Source of the DNA: Burkholderiaceae bacterium
GTDB lineage: Bacteria > Pseudomonadota > Gammaproteobacteria > Burkholderiales > Burkholderiaceae_C
Assembly: GCA_023954035.1 (NCBI GenBank)
Contig: JAMLIT010000018.1
Location: 1-64,000 of the forward strand
Length of the DNA: 64,000 bases
Direction of reading: 5' to 3'
Shown piece by piece: positions 30,373-40,674 of the stretch; position 1 is the first letter of the stretch, and every line of letters starts with the position of its first letter. The notes beneath the pieces were generated by a model. It was not told the DNA's origin and searched no databases. It saw only the letters and a program-made list of their open reading frames with translations. Position numbers and translations under genes: made by a program.

Positions 30373-30945
30373 TTATCTGGCGCCGCGCCCCTTGAAATTC
30401 ACAATCGGCGCCAGGCGCGCCTCTTTCAACTCGTCCAGCGCGAAGCCCAGGGCCTGCAGCGGCGCCGGGGCGCGCTTGGCGCTCACGCGCTGGCCGGGCT
30501 TGACCGGCGCCTCGTCTCGCCAGGTGATCTGCCAGCCGCCGCCTTCGGCGCGCTCGAGCGTGCCGCGAAACTTCTTGCGCAGCGGGCTCACCTGCCCCGC
30601 TGCGGCCGCTCCCATGGGCTGCTTGAGCGTCAGGTCGATCACTTCGCCCTCGAAGCGCACAAAATCCTGCTCGTGTCGCAAGGGTCGGTCAATACCTGGC
30701 GAGGACACCTCGAGCCGCTGGTACTGCACCGCGTCCACTTCCAGAGCAAACTGCAACTGCCGCGTGACCTTTTCGCAGTCTTCCACCGTGACGTACTGCT
30801 CGGACTGAGCGGGCGCATCGGCCGAAGGCGTGCGCCAAGGCAGGTCGATGGTGATGCGCAGCAGGCCGCCGGGGCAGCGCGCTATCTCGACCAGGTCGTA
30901 GCCCAGGCCGGTAACGGTTTGCTCAACGATTTGCTGCAGTGACAC
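30373..30945 (-). CDS. rimP: Ribosome maturation factor RimP
   Basis: 190 residues from a GTG at 30945 (VSLQQIVEQTVTGLGYDLVE), which matches where relatives begin; the open frame to 31008 adds an unrelated Ser/Gly-rich stretch. Needed for 30S maturation. Family marks are CEKVTRQLQFALEVD and YQRLEVSSPGIDRPLRHEQDF. First gene of the rimP-nusA-infB cluster. Its promoter should lie in 30946-31020, downstream of the terminator at 31021-31049. Confidence 0.95.
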   Translation of the reverse strand: MSLQQIVEQTVTGLGYDLVEIARCPGGLLRITIDLPWRTPSADAPAQSEQYVTVEDCEKVTRQLQFALEVDAVQYQRLEVSSPGIDRPLRHEQDFVRFEGEVIDLTLKQPMGAAAAGQVSPLRKKFRGTLERAEGGGWQITWRDEAPVKPGQRVSAKRAPAPLQALGFALDELKEARLAPIVNFKGRGAR

Positions 30946-31020
30946 GTGCTTGCGTTCAATCCCGGAAAAACAAAAAACCCGAGAACCCCCTGAGGCTTCG
31001 AGCTCCAAAAGCTGACGGCC

Positions 31021-31049
31021 AAAAAAAACGGGCGGTTGGTACCCGCCCG
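31021..31049 (-). terminator. Intrinsic terminator upstream of rimP
   Basis: On the - strand: CGGGCGG, seven-base loop, CCGCCCG, then eight T. It would end transcripts coming from the thioredoxin-like gene and insulate the rimP cluster. Confidence 0.85.
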
Positions 31050-31179
31050 CTTGGTCGTGAGAGCGCTATTGTACCTTGGAACGACCCGTCAGAAAAGCGC
31101 TGGGACAGGGAAAAACGCAAAAACGGGGCTGGTCCGCCGCTTCGCCTGTGCCGCCACGGCGCGAAAGCGGTTGGCCGAA

Positions 31180-31554
31180 TCAGCGACGCGCCAAGCGCAC
31201 CCGGTCGAACACCGCCTGCGCTTCGGGGTCGGTCTGCGCCTGCCCGCCGGGCGCTGCATCGCGCAGGCTGGCGATCAAACGGCTGAGCACCGCAGCATGG
31301 GGCAGCAAAGGGCCGAGAAAACGCGCCCCGTCAGCGTCCGCTATCAGCACTGTGGGGAAGGTCTCCACATCCAGGTCACCCGCCAACTCGGACTCATCCT
31401 CTATGTCGACCCATTCAAAACGCATCTGCGGCCACTCGCCCGCCACCGCGCGAAATATCGGGCGGTAGTCGGTGCAGGTGTTGCACCAGGCAGCGCACAA
31501 GCACACCACCCACCACGAATCGGCCGGGACGTTGGGGGCTGCGCTGTGCTCCAT
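31180..31554 (-). CDS. Thioredoxin-like protein
   Basis: 124 residues from the ATG at 31554; the frame is open to 31653 but that part overlaps a dispersed repeat. Thioredoxin fold with active-site WCNTC (Cys24, Cys27) and the cis-Pro region in FPTVLIADADG. The CNTC sequence differs from the CGPC of true thioredoxins, suggesting an adapted redox role. No signal peptide, so it is probably cytoplasmic. It follows the osmoprotectant operon on the same strand but is separated by a repeat. Confidence 0.82.
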   Translation of the reverse strand: MEHSAAPNVPADSWWVVCLCAAWCNTCTDYRPIFRAVAGEWPQMRFEWVDIEDESELAGDLDVETFPTVLIADADGARFLGPLLPHAAVLSRLIASLRDAAPGGQAQTDPEAQAVFDRVRLARR

Positions 31555-31629
31555 GGTTTTTGGATTTTCTGTTGTGGCTGCAAGGCGACGATCGTAGCGC
31601 GTGGCGCCTCGACCACAGACCCTATCGAA

Positions 31630-31697
31630 TACTATCAAGTTGATAGCTACCAAGTCTTACGGGGTATGCGATAGAGGCTAAAAAACTGAATTTTTTC
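31630..31697 (+). repeat. Dispersed ATAAGCGC repeat, copy 7 (degenerate)
   Basis: ACTATCAAGTTGATAGCTAC, then GTATGCGATAGAGGCTAAAA and a T-rich tail. The central ATAAGCGC has decayed, but the order and both ends match other copies. Confidence 0.6.
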
Positions 31698-31711
31698 ACC
31701 TCGAAGACCGG

Positions 31712-32929
31712 TCAAACCGGCGCTTCGCCCCCTTCCGGCGCCAGAAACGCCTCGGGGTCGGGCAGCGACGTGTTGGGCAACTGCATCTCGTCCGGACGCA
31801 GCTGCTCGGTAAATCCCTCCAGAGAGCCCATGGATGTGCGGTCACGCCGCGCCACCGGGTCGGAGAGCATATAGGCGCAGGCCAGTCGGGCGAGCGCGAG
31901 CAAGGCGTCTCGGTGGGTGCGTTCGTGCGCGTGCGAGGCGTCGGCGCCAAAGCCGATGAGCGCAGTGCGGATGTCGTTTCCTGCCTCCACGGCGGCAGCC
32001 GAGTCCGAACGGTAAAACTTGAACACATCGCGCCGGTAGTCAATGCCGTGCTCTTGCGCCAGGCCTAGGAGCTTGTGCGTCAGGTGGTAGTCGAACGGGC
32101 CTGAGAGGTCCTGCAGGCAAATGGTGACGGCGTGTTCGCTGGTGTTCTGGCCCGGCGCAGAGATGGCGATGTCGAGGCTCACCATCTCCGCAATGTCGCC
32201 ATGCAACGCGGCAGACGCGCCCGAGCCCACTTCCTCGGTGATGGTGAACAGCGCCAGCGCGTCCACTGGCAGCTCGCGCCCACTGTCCACCACGGCTTTG
32301 CAGGCGGCCAGCAGCGCAGCCACGGCGGCCTTGTCGTCCAGATAGCGCGAGACGATGTAGCCGCCCGGCGCCATTTCGAGCTGCGGGTCAAAGGCAATCC
32401 AGTCGCCCACGTGGACGCCGGCATCGATGAGTTCCTGCGCCGAATGCGCAGGAACGTCCACACGCACCTCGACGTGGTCCCAGCTCGACGGCTGCGTATC
32501 CACCTCGCCGCCAAAGGCGTGGCCCGAGGACTTGAGCGGCAGGCAGGAGCCGCGCAGCTGGCCGTGGTCGGTGTAGATGGTCAGGCGCCCGCCTTCGGCA
32601 AAGCGCGAAGACCAGGAACCTATGGGCACGATGGCCAGCCGCCCGCTGTGCTTGATTTCGCGAACCATGGCGCCCAAGGTATCGAGGTGGGCGACCAGCG
32701 CGCGCGCGGGCCGGCGCTCGCGCCCGCGCAGCAAGCCGCGGATGGCGCCACGCCGGGTGATTTCGTAGGGAATACCGATGGATTCGAGCCGCGCGGCGGT
32801 GTAGCGCACGACGCCATCGGTCAGACCGACCGGACTGGGCAGCGCCATCAGCTGCAGCAAGGATTCCTCGAGAAAGGCGGTGTCGATCGTTGGCAGCGCC
32901 ACCTGCGGCGCGTGGGTGCCTGGATTCAT
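31712..32929 (-). CDS. M42-family peptidase of the NAGGN osmoprotectant system
   Basis: 405 residues. Related to zinc aminopeptidases of the M42/M20 group and found with N-acetylglutaminylglutamine amide (NAGGN) genes. Metal-site candidates are VAHLDTLGAMV, RYLDDKAAVAALLAACK, the Glu pair in TITEEVGSGAS, SLDIAISAPG and the late DASHAHERTHRDAL. Its start overlaps the end of the synthetase gene by 4 bases, so it is the third gene of the operon. Its role in NAGGN formation, trimming or turnover is not established. Cytoplasmic. Confidence 0.9.
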   Translation of the reverse strand: MNPGTHAPQVALPTIDTAFLEESLLQLMALPSPVGLTDGVVRYTAARLESIGIPYEITRRGAIRGLLRGRERRPARALVAHLDTLGAMVREIKHSGRLAIVPIGSWSSRFAEGGRLTIYTDHGQLRGSCLPLKSSGHAFGGEVDTQPSSWDHVEVRVDVPAHSAQELIDAGVHVGDWIAFDPQLEMAPGGYIVSRYLDDKAAVAALLAACKAVVDSGRELPVDALALFTITEEVGSGASAALHGDIAEMVSLDIAISAPGQNTSEHAVTICLQDLSGPFDYHLTHKLLGLAQEHGIDYRRDVFKFYRSDSAAAVEAGNDIRTALIGFGADASHAHERTHRDALLALARLACAYMLSDPVARRDRTSMGSLEGFTEQLRPDEMQLPNTSLPDPEAFLAPEGGEAPV

Positions 32930-34668
32930 GGGGTCGGGCTTTCACATTGGGTGCGCGGAAACAGCATGTCGACAAAGCGCTGCACCGTAGGTTGCGGCTC
33001 GTGGTTGGCCAGGCCCGGACGTTCGTTGGCCTCGATGATCACGTAGTCGGGGCCATCGACTGCGGGAACCAGGAAGTCCAGGCCTGTCACGGGGATGTCG
33101 AGAATGCGGCTGGCGTGCTCAGCCGCGCTGCGCAGTTGCGGATGCAGTTGCTCGGTGACGTCGTGGATGGTGCCGCCGGTGTGCAGGTTGGCCGTTTTGC
33201 GCACCGCAAGCGTCCATCCTGCGGGCAGCACGTCGGTCAGCTTGTGGCCCTGGCCCGCCAGACAACGGCGCGTCTCGCCATCCACCGGAATACGCGATTC
33301 ACCCCCCGTGGCGGCGCTGCGGCGACGGCTTTGCTTGTCGATCAGTTCGGCGATCGTGGCGTGCCCGTCGCCCACCACCTGCGCGGGCCGCCTCAGCGCA
33401 GCGGCCACGACCTGGTGGTTGATGACGACGATGCGCAAGTCCTGGCCTTCGCAGAACTGCTCGAGCAGCACGCGCTCACCGTGCTGCTGGGCGGTGGCAA
33501 TGGCATCTTCCATATCGTCCACCGTTTGCGGCTTGATGCTGATGCCCTTGCCCTGTTCGCCGTCGAGCGGCTTGACCACGATGTGCCCATGCTGCTGCAG
33601 GAACGCTGCGTTGTGCGCGGGGTCACCGGCCAGCGTCTGCTGTGGCACCTTGAGGCCCGCACCTGCCAGCAGGCGCACCGTCACGCGCTTGTCGGCGCAG
33701 CGGCTCATCGCCACCGCACTGGTGAGTTCGGTGAGCGATTCACGGCAGACCACGCTGCGCCCGCCGTGGCTGAGCTTGAAGTAGCCGTTTTCTGCGTCTA
33801 CCAACTCCACCAGGATGCCGCGCCGCTGCGCTTCGTCCACAATGATGCGGGCGTAGGGGTTCAGGGCCGCCTCGTCACCGGTGGTCGGGCCCGTGAACAG
33901 TGGTTCGTTGATGGCGTTGCGGCGTTTGACCGCAAACACGCGCAAATTCTGAAAACCAAGCTTGCCGTAGAGCGCAATCGCCGACTGGTTGTCGTGCAGC
34001 ACCGACAAATCCATGTAGGCCCGCCCGCGCGCCTGAAAATGCTCCGCCAGGTAGCGCGTGAGCGCCTCGCCAATGCCGGGGTGCGTGGCCTGCGGCGCCA
34101 CCGCCAGCGCCCACAGACTGGAGCCCGGCTCGGTGTCGTTGAAGGCTTCGGCGTGATCCAGACCCATCGCCACGCCCAGCACCTCGCCGCTGGCCTGGTC
34201 TTCGGCCAGGGCATAGATCATGGTGCGGTCGGCGCGGCGAGCCCAGACGCGCTGCGGGTCCACCGGCACCATGCGGCGGCTGCGGTAGATCGCATTGATG
34301 GCGGCAATGTCGGCGCGTGTGCGCAGCCGCCGGACGGTAAAGCCGCGCCGCCGCGCCGGTGAGGGCCGGTAGCTGGCCAGGGTCAGGCGAAAGGCCTCGG
34401 ACGGATCAACAAACAACTGCTGCGGCGCCTGGGCAACCACCACGTGCGGCTTGTCGACGTAAAAGGCAATGTCGCGCTCGCCCGGACTTTCCTGCAGCAA
34501 CTGCGCTGCCACCTGGGCCGGGTCGGCAAAGGTGTGACCAGCCACCAGACGGCCCCAGCCGCAGTCCACCACCGCATTGGCCAGTGGTGCCTGGCTGCGC
34601 GCGCCCTCGGCCTTCGGCAGGGGACTGCGGTCCAGACGCAGAGCGCGTTGGGCGTGTTTGCGCATCAT
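32926..34668 (-). CDS. ngg: N-acetylglutaminylglutamine synthetase (GNAT + ATP-grasp)
   Basis: 580 residues from the ATG at 34668, chosen because GGAGG lies five bases upstream; an ATG at 34683 would overlap the previous stop by four bases and is a fair alternative. Joins and acetylates glutamine residues to make N-acetylglutaminylglutamine. N-terminal GNAT acetyltransferase half (ALAVAPQATHPGIGEALTRY, CoA-binding) and C-terminal ATP-grasp half (HIVVKPLDGEQGKGI, ITGLDF-like VTGLDFLVP, IIEANERPGL). This fusion is specific to NAGGN synthesis in halotolerant proteobacteria. Confidence 0.93.
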   Translation of the reverse strand: MMRKHAQRALRLDRSPLPKAEGARSQAPLANAVVDCGWGRLVAGHTFADPAQVAAQLLQESPGERDIAFYVDKPHVVVAQAPQQLFVDPSEAFRLTLASYRPSPARRRGFTVRRLRTRADIAAINAIYRSRRMVPVDPQRVWARRADRTMIYALAEDQASGEVLGVAMGLDHAEAFNDTEPGSSLWALAVAPQATHPGIGEALTRYLAEHFQARGRAYMDLSVLHDNQSAIALYGKLGFQNLRVFAVKRRNAINEPLFTGPTTGDEAALNPYARIIVDEAQRRGILVELVDAENGYFKLSHGGRSVVCRESLTELTSAVAMSRCADKRVTVRLLAGAGLKVPQQTLAGDPAHNAAFLQQHGHIVVKPLDGEQGKGISIKPQTVDDMEDAIATAQQHGERVLLEQFCEGQDLRIVVINHQVVAAALRRPAQVVGDGHATIAELIDKQSRRRSAATGGESRIPVDGETRRCLAGQGHKLTDVLPAGWTLAVRKTANLHTGGTIHDVTEQLHPQLRSAAEHASRILDIPVTGLDFLVPAVDGPDYVIIEANERPGLANHEPQPTVQRFVDMLFPRTQCESPTP

Positions 34669-34679
34669 GGTGGCCTCCG

Positions 34680-36452
34680 TCATGCCAGGTGGGTCTGCAG
34701 CCACATCTCCAGCAGGCCCAGTTGCCAGAGCTTGGAGCCGCGCAGCGGCGTGATGTGTGCGCCGGGGTCGGCCAGCAGCTCGTCGACGTAGACCCGCTGA
34801 AACAGGCCGCGCTCCTGCGCCGCGCGGCTGCCGAGCGCGTCTTTCACGTTGGCCAGCACATTGCCTTGCAAGTACTTGAGCGCGGGGACCGGGAAATAGC
34901 CCTTGGGGCGGTCGATGACGGCTGCAGGGATCACCTTGCGCGCGGCTTCCTTCAGGATGCCCTTGCCGCCACCGGCGAGCTTGTGGCGCGCCGGAATGCG
35001 CGCAGCCAGCTCAACCAGTTCGTGGTCCAGGAAAGGTACGCGCGCTTCCAGGCCAAAGGCCATGGTCATGTTGTCCACGCGCTTGACCGGGTCGTCCACC
35101 AGCATCACCGTGGTATCGAGGCGCAGCGCCTGCTCTACCGGGTCGCTCGCGCCGGGGGCAGCAAACCGCTCGGCCACCAGCGCACGCGAGGCGTCCTCCG
35201 TGGCGTAGCGCGCCTGCACGGTGCGCGCCATCTCGGCGGGTCCCCGGTCACGAAACGCTGCCAGGTAGTCGTCCACCGGCTGGCGGCTTCCAGCGAGCGC
35301 CGGATACCAGTGGTAGCCGCCAAACACCTCGTCGGCGCCCTGCCCGCTTTGCACCACCTTGCTGTGGCGCGAGACGGCTTCGGAGAGCAGATAAAAGCCA
35401 ATGCAGTCGTGGCTGACCATGGGCTCGCTCATGGCGGCAATCGCCTCGGGCAGGCGGCGCAGCAGCTCGGCTTCGGGCACGAAGATGCGCTCGTGGAGGG
35501 TGCCAAAGCTTTGGGCCACGATCTCGGCGTATTCAAACTCGTTGCCCTTCTCGCCGCCCACGTCCTCAAAGCCGACGTTGTAGGTGCGCAGATTCGGAAC
35601 ACCGGCTTCGGCCATCAGACCCACGATCAGGCTGGAATCCACCCCACCCGAAAGCAGCGCGCCCACCGGCACATCGGCCACCAGACGGCGGCGCACTGCG
35701 GCGCGCAGGCTCTGCAGCAGGATGTCGCGCCAGTCGTCAAACGAGCGGTTTTCTTCTTCCGTGGTGCGCGCGTAGTCGAGTGCCCAGAAGACTTTTTCGC
35801 TGCGCCGACCATCGGGCTCGATCACCATCAGCGTGCCGGGCGGCAGCTTCTTCACGCCGCGCAGCAGGGTGTGCGGCGCCGGCACCACGGCATGGAAGGA
35901 CAAGTAGTGGTGCAGGCCCACCGGGTCGATGTCGGTATCGATGCCGCCGCCCACTAGCAGCGCCGGCAAGGCGGAGGCAAAGCGCAGGCCGCCCGCCACC
36001 TCGGCCCAATACAGCGGCTTGATGCCCAGCCGGTCGCGCCCCAGCAGCACCTTGCCCGAATCGCGCTCCCAAAGCGCAAAGGCGAACATGCCATTGAGCC
36101 GCTGGACGAAATCCGGCCCCCAGGCGTGATAGGCCTTGAGGAGTACCTCGGTATCGCCGTGCGAAAAAAAGCGGTAGCCCAGCGCTTTTAGTTCCTTGCG
36201 CAGTTCAGGGTGGTTGTAGATAGCACCGTTAAACACGATGCCCAGGCCCAGATGCGGGTCCACCATGGGCTGCTGCGCCGCGTCGGACAGGTCCATGATT
36301 TTCAGGCGCCGGTGGCCAAAGGCCTTTCCTGCCGTCGCGAACACACCCTGGCCGTCCGGTCCGCGCGGCGCCTGCCGCACGTTCATGCGCGCCAGCGCAG
36401 ACAGATCCGTTTCGCGGGCGTCAAATCGTAGTTCTCCGGCGATGCCGCACAT
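34680..36452 (-). CDS. N-acetylglutaminylglutamine amidotransferase (AsnB-like)
   Basis: 590 residues from the ATG at 36452 (Cys2 nucleophile MCGIAGE), with GGAGGGA upstream; the longer frame to 36647 is rejected because the family must begin at Met-Cys. Glutamine amidotransferase domain 1-200 (GPDGQGVF, NGAIYNH) and asparagine synthetase domain with PP-loop [12 protein letters not shown] near 280. It would convert the dipeptide to its amide, the final NAGGN product. First gene of the operon; a strong promoter lies about 210 bases upstream. Confidence 0.93.
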   Translation of the reverse strand: MCGIAGELRFDARETDLSALARMNVRQAPRGPDGQGVFATAGKAFGHRRLKIMDLSDAAQQPMVDPHLGLGIVFNGAIYNHPELRKELKALGYRFFSHGDTEVLLKAYHAWGPDFVQRLNGMFAFALWERDSGKVLLGRDRLGIKPLYWAEVAGGLRFASALPALLVGGGIDTDIDPVGLHHYLSFHAVVPAPHTLLRGVKKLPPGTLMVIEPDGRRSEKVFWALDYARTTEEENRSFDDWRDILLQSLRAAVRRRLVADVPVGALLSGGVDSSLIVGLMAEAGVPNLRTYNVGFEDVGGEKGNEFEYAEIVAQSFGTLHERIFVPEAELLRRLPEAIAAMSEPMVSHDCIGFYLLSEAVSRHSKVVQSGQGADEVFGGYHWYPALAGSRQPVDDYLAAFRDRGPAEMARTVQARYATEDASRALVAERFAAPGASDPVEQALRLDTTVMLVDDPVKRVDNMTMAFGLEARVPFLDHELVELAARIPARHKLAGGGKGILKEAARKVIPAAVIDRPKGYFPVPALKYLQGNVLANVKDALGSRAAQERGLFQRVYVDELLADPGAHITPLRGSKLWQLGLLEMWLQTHLA

Positions 36453-36920
36453 GGGCAGTCCCTCCATCGGTGGGCTGCACCTGCGCCAGACCTCGGACCG
36501 GGACAAGCGGTCGGACGGGTGAAACAGCGGGAATGCAGCCGGTGCACGGCAGCCACAACCAATGCACGCGGAACAAGGCGTTCTGCGCGGCCACCAACCG
36601 CCGTAGGATGCGGCGATCAGCAACGGGATGGGCCCTGTTGCATGCACACAGGGTTAAAAGAGGAGGCTATTATAAATAAAATCAAACCTAATGCAAGCGT
36701 TTTTTAGATTACTAAGCATATTTTTGGTTCTTCCACGCCGAACTGGAAGGGGTGCAGCGTGGAAGGTTTGGGCCCCGAGCCCGCAAGTGCGACACTGCCG
36801 GGATACTTGGCGCTGTCTGATGAGCCCGCGCGAGGCGGCGCGGCGCATTGCCTCCCAGGGCCGCCAAGAAATTCACGCGTTGAGTGACCCAGAACCCCAA
36901 GACGATCCAAGGAGATCTCC
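36453..36920. other. Divergent regulatory region, NAGGN operon and tandem-Usp gene
   Basis: 468 bases without a gene. Contains the - strand promoter at 36669-36696, an AT-rich core (about 36655-36735), and the ribosome-binding site AAGGAGA of the usp gene. Short frames here are not convincing. The 210-base leader of the amidotransferase mRNA may hold regulation, but no known riboswitch was recognised. Confidence 0.5.
36669..36696 (-). promoter_or_regulatory. Probable sigma-70 promoter of the NAGGN operon
   Basis: On the - strand TTGCAT (36696-36691), a 16-base spacer, and a perfect TATAAT (36674-36669), in an AT-rich patch unlike the surrounding DNA. It predicts a start near 36662 and a leader of about 210 bases before the amidotransferase ATG. 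Confidence 0.65.
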
Positions 36921-37778
36921 ATGAACAAGGTCTACGCCTGCATCGACGGCCGCGCCACCACCGCTGCCGTCATCGACTGGGCCGCCTGGGCGGCCCTGCG
37001 CCTGCCTGCACCACTCGAATTGCTGCATGTACTGGAGCGCTCTCCCGAATTGCCCAACGTGGGCGACTACACCGGCGCGATTGGCCTGGGGGCACAAGAG
37101 GTGCTTCTGCAGCAACTGAGCGCGCTGGACGAACAACGCGGCAAGCTCGCCCAGCAGGCCGGGCGCGACATGCTGCAAGCTGCCAGCCAGCGCGCTCAAA
37201 ACGCCGGCCTGCCGGTGCCCGCCACCCACATGCGCCACGGCGAGCTGGTCGATACCTTGCTGGAGCTGGAACCCGAACTGCGTTTGTGCGTGCTGGGCGC
37301 CAACCACCGCGCCAGCGGACCGCGCAAACTGCACCTGGACCACCATGTCGAGAGCGTCATCCGCGCACTCCAGCGCCCGGTACTGGTCGCCACCAGCGAG
37401 CACTTTGCTGCGCCTGAGCGCTTTGTGGTGGCCTACGACGCCAGTCCCACGGCCCGCAAGATGGTCGACATGGTCGCCGCCAGCCCTCTGCTGCGCGGCT
37501 TGCCGGCGCTGATTGCCATGGTGGGCGCAGACACTGCCCAAGCGCAGGAGCAGCTGGCCGCCGCCGCGGAACTGCTGCGTGTGGCCGGTTTTGCGGTGCA
37601 GACGAAGCTGCTGCCTGGCGAACCCGAGCAAGCCCTGCCCGAACTGCTCAGCACCCAGGGCGCGGCGCTGCTGGTGATGGGCGCCTACGGCCACTCGCGC
37701 ATCCGCCAGCTCATTGTCGGCAGCACCACGACCACGCTGCTGCGGCTCTCGGAGCTGCCGGTATTGATTCTGCGGTAG
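36921..37778 (+). CDS. Tandem universal stress protein (two Usp domains)
   Basis: 285 residues. First domain starts NKVYACIDGRATTAAVIDWA; second starts FVVAYDASPTARKMVDMVAA and ends GAYGHSRIRQLIVGSTTTTLL, an ATP-binding signature. The first domain's matching loop (GANHRASGPRKLHLDHHVES) is degenerate. ATG 36921 has AAGGAGA upstream. Divergent from the osmoprotectant operon, so both may answer osmotic or general stress, though this is inference. Confidence 0.88.
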   Translation: MNKVYACIDGRATTAAVIDWAAWAALRLPAPLELLHVLERSPELPNVGDYTGAIGLGAQEVLLQQLSALDEQRGKLAQQAGRDMLQAASQRAQNAGLPVPATHMRHGELVDTLLELEPELRLCVLGANHRASGPRKLHLDHHVESVIRALQRPVLVATSEHFAAPERFVVAYDASPTARKMVDMVAASPLLRGLPALIAMVGADTAQAQEQLAAAAELLRVAGFAVQTKLLPGEPEQALPELLSTQGAALLVMGAYGHSRIRQLIVGSTTTTLLRLSELPVLILR

Positions 37779-37780
37779 CT

Positions 37781-37829
37781 CTGTTTTTAATAGCTGCTGG
37801 CGCTTATCCAATAAGCGCTAGAGCCACTT

Positions 37830-37844
<15 letters not shown>
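37781..37844 (+). repeat. Dispersed ATAAGCGC repeat, copy 8
   Basis: One of the best-kept copies: TTTTTAATAGCTGCTGG, then CGCTTATCCAATAAGCG (perfect hairpin arms CGCTTAT/ATAAGCG), CTAGAGCC and an ACTGAAATTTT tail. Lies between the convergent usp and acr3 genes. Confidence 0.85.
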
Positions 37845-38870
<1,026 letters not shown>

Positions 38871-38871
38871 C

Positions 38872-40656
38872 TCAGACTCCCGCCGCTTGAGCTTGGAATT
38901 GGGAGCCGGCAAGCTCCAGCAGGCGCGCGATGCCGACGGGCTCCTCGCTCAGCAGCGGCACGATGGCCCAGCGCTTGGCGTGCTGCGTGGTGACGGCATC
39001 GATCTCGCGCAGTTCGTTGCGGGCGCGCTGGCGCAGCAGTGGCGAAGTCACCCGGGCCGCCGCCACGCTGTTGTTGATGACCCAGGCCCAGGGCTCGATG
39101 CCGGCGCGGCGCAGATCGTTCTGCAGATTGGCGGCTTCGAGCACGGGCGTGGTCTCGGCCAGCGTGACCAGAATCACCTTGGTCTGCTTGGGGTCCTGGA
39201 GCTGCATCATCGGCGTGGTGAAGTGCACGCCGGTGCTGCCCATCTGGCGCACGATGTCGCGGTGGTAGGCGCCGGTGGCGTCCAGCAGCAAGAGCGTGTG
39301 GCCAGTGGGCGCCGTATCCATCACGACAAACTTCTTGCCGGCTTCGCGGATGGTGCGCGAGAAGGCCTGAAAGACGGCGATTTCTTCGGTGCACGGCGAG
39401 CGCAGGTCTTCTTCGAGCAATGCGCGTCCGGCGGCATCCAGTTTCGCGCCCTTGGTCGCCAGCACCTGCTGGCGGTAGCGCTCGGTGACCTCGTGCGGAT
39501 CGATGCGGCTCACGGTGAGGTTCTCCAGCGCGCCGCCCAGCGTCTGCTCCAGGTTGGCTGCCGGGTCCGACGTAGACAAATGCACTGCAAAGCCCCGGTG
39601 CGCCAGTTCCACCGCGACGGCGGCGGCCAGCGTGGTCTTGCCCACGCCGCCCTTGCCCATCAGCATCACCAAGCCGTGGCCGTCGGCGGCAATGCCGTCC
39701 ACCAGCGCAGCCAGGCGTGGCAGGTCGATGTCGGGCTGTCCGCCGCTATCGCCGGGCACCGGCGCCGCCGCCGTGTCCACCAACAACTGGCGCAAGGCCT
39801 CGCGCCCCACCAGGTTGAAGGGCTTGAGCGCCACAAGGTCGGTCGGCAGCGACTGCAGGGCCGGCGGCATGGCGGCGAGCACGGCCTGCTCGCGCCGGCA
39901 AATGGCAGCGGCCAGCGGGTCTTGCGCCGCTTCGCCAGGCGGAAACACGCCGTTCACCACCAGGTACTGCTGCCCCAAACCGATGGCCTGCAGTTCGCCG
40001 TGCGTGCGCGCGGCTTCGCGCAGCGTGGACTGCTGCGCGCGGGCCACCAGCACCAGCCGGGTGCGCGTGCCGTCGGCCAGCGCCGCCACGGCCGCCGCGT
40101 ACTGGCTGCGCTGCTTTTCCAGCCCGGCCAGCGGTCCGAGGCAGGAGGCGTCGCCCTTGCCAGACTCCAGAAAGCCGCTCCAGGCCCCCGGCAGTTGCAG
40201 CAGACGGATGGTGTGGCCGGTGGGCGCGGTGTCAAAAATGATGTGCTCGTAGCGCGCGTCCAGGCTGGTGTCGGTCAGCAGCGCGGTGAACTCGTCAAAG
40301 GCCGCAATTTCTGTGGTGCAGGCGCCCGAGAGCTGCTCTTCAATGCCCTTGACCACGTCATCGGGCAGCACGCCGCGCACCGGCCCGACGATGCGGTCGC
40401 GGTAGCCCTGGGCAGCGGCTTGCGGGTCTACCTCCAGCGCCCACAGGCGTGGCACCTCGGGCACGGCCGTGACCTGGTTGCCGATCGCCAGGCCAAACAC
40501 CTGGCCCACGTTCGACGCCGGGTCGGTGCTGACCAGCAGCACGCGCTGACCGCGGGCCGCCAGTTGCATGGCCGTGGCGCAGGCCAGCGAGGTCTTGCCG
40601 ACGCCGCCTTTGCCGGTGAAAAAGAGAAAACGCGGTGCGTTGTCGAGAAATTGCAT
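38872..40656 (-). CDS. arsA: Arsenite efflux ATPase ArsA
   Basis: 594 residues, a tandem duplicated ATPase. P-loops [15 protein letters not shown] (near 15) and [19 protein letters not shown] (near 335), each with a signature DTAPTGHT block. Cys residues in [15 protein letters not shown] and SPCTEEI match the metalloid-binding triad of ArsA. It energises arsenite export by the membrane carrier, here Acr3. Usually arsA is accompanied by arsD; no arsD is seen between arsC and arsA. Confidence 0.96.
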   Translation of the reverse strand: MQFLDNAPRFLFFTGKGGVGKTSLACATAMQLAARGQRVLLVSTDPASNVGQVFGLAIGNQVTAVPEVPRLWALEVDPQAAAQGYRDRIVGPVRGVLPDDVVKGIEEQLSGACTTEIAAFDEFTALLTDTSLDARYEHIIFDTAPTGHTIRLLQLPGAWSGFLESGKGDASCLGPLAGLEKQRSQYAAAVAALADGTRTRLVLVARAQQSTLREAARTHGELQAIGLGQQYLVVNGVFPPGEAAQDPLAAAICRREQAVLAAMPPALQSLPTDLVALKPFNLVGREALRQLLVDTAAAPVPGDSGGQPDIDLPRLAALVDGIAADGHGLVMLMGKGGVGKTTLAAAVAVELAHRGFAVHLSTSDPAANLEQTLGGALENLTVSRIDPHEVTERYRQQVLATKGAKLDAAGRALLEEDLRSPCTEEIAVFQAFSRTIREAGKKFVVMDTAPTGHTLLLLDATGAYHRDIVRQMGSTGVHFTTPMMQLQDPKQTKVILVTLAETTPVLEAANLQNDLRRAGIEPWAWVINNSVAAARVTSPLLRQRARNELREIDAVTTQHAKRWAIVPLLSEEPVGIARLLELAGSQFQAQAAGV

Positions 40657-40674
40657 GGGTTTATTCTGGTTGTT

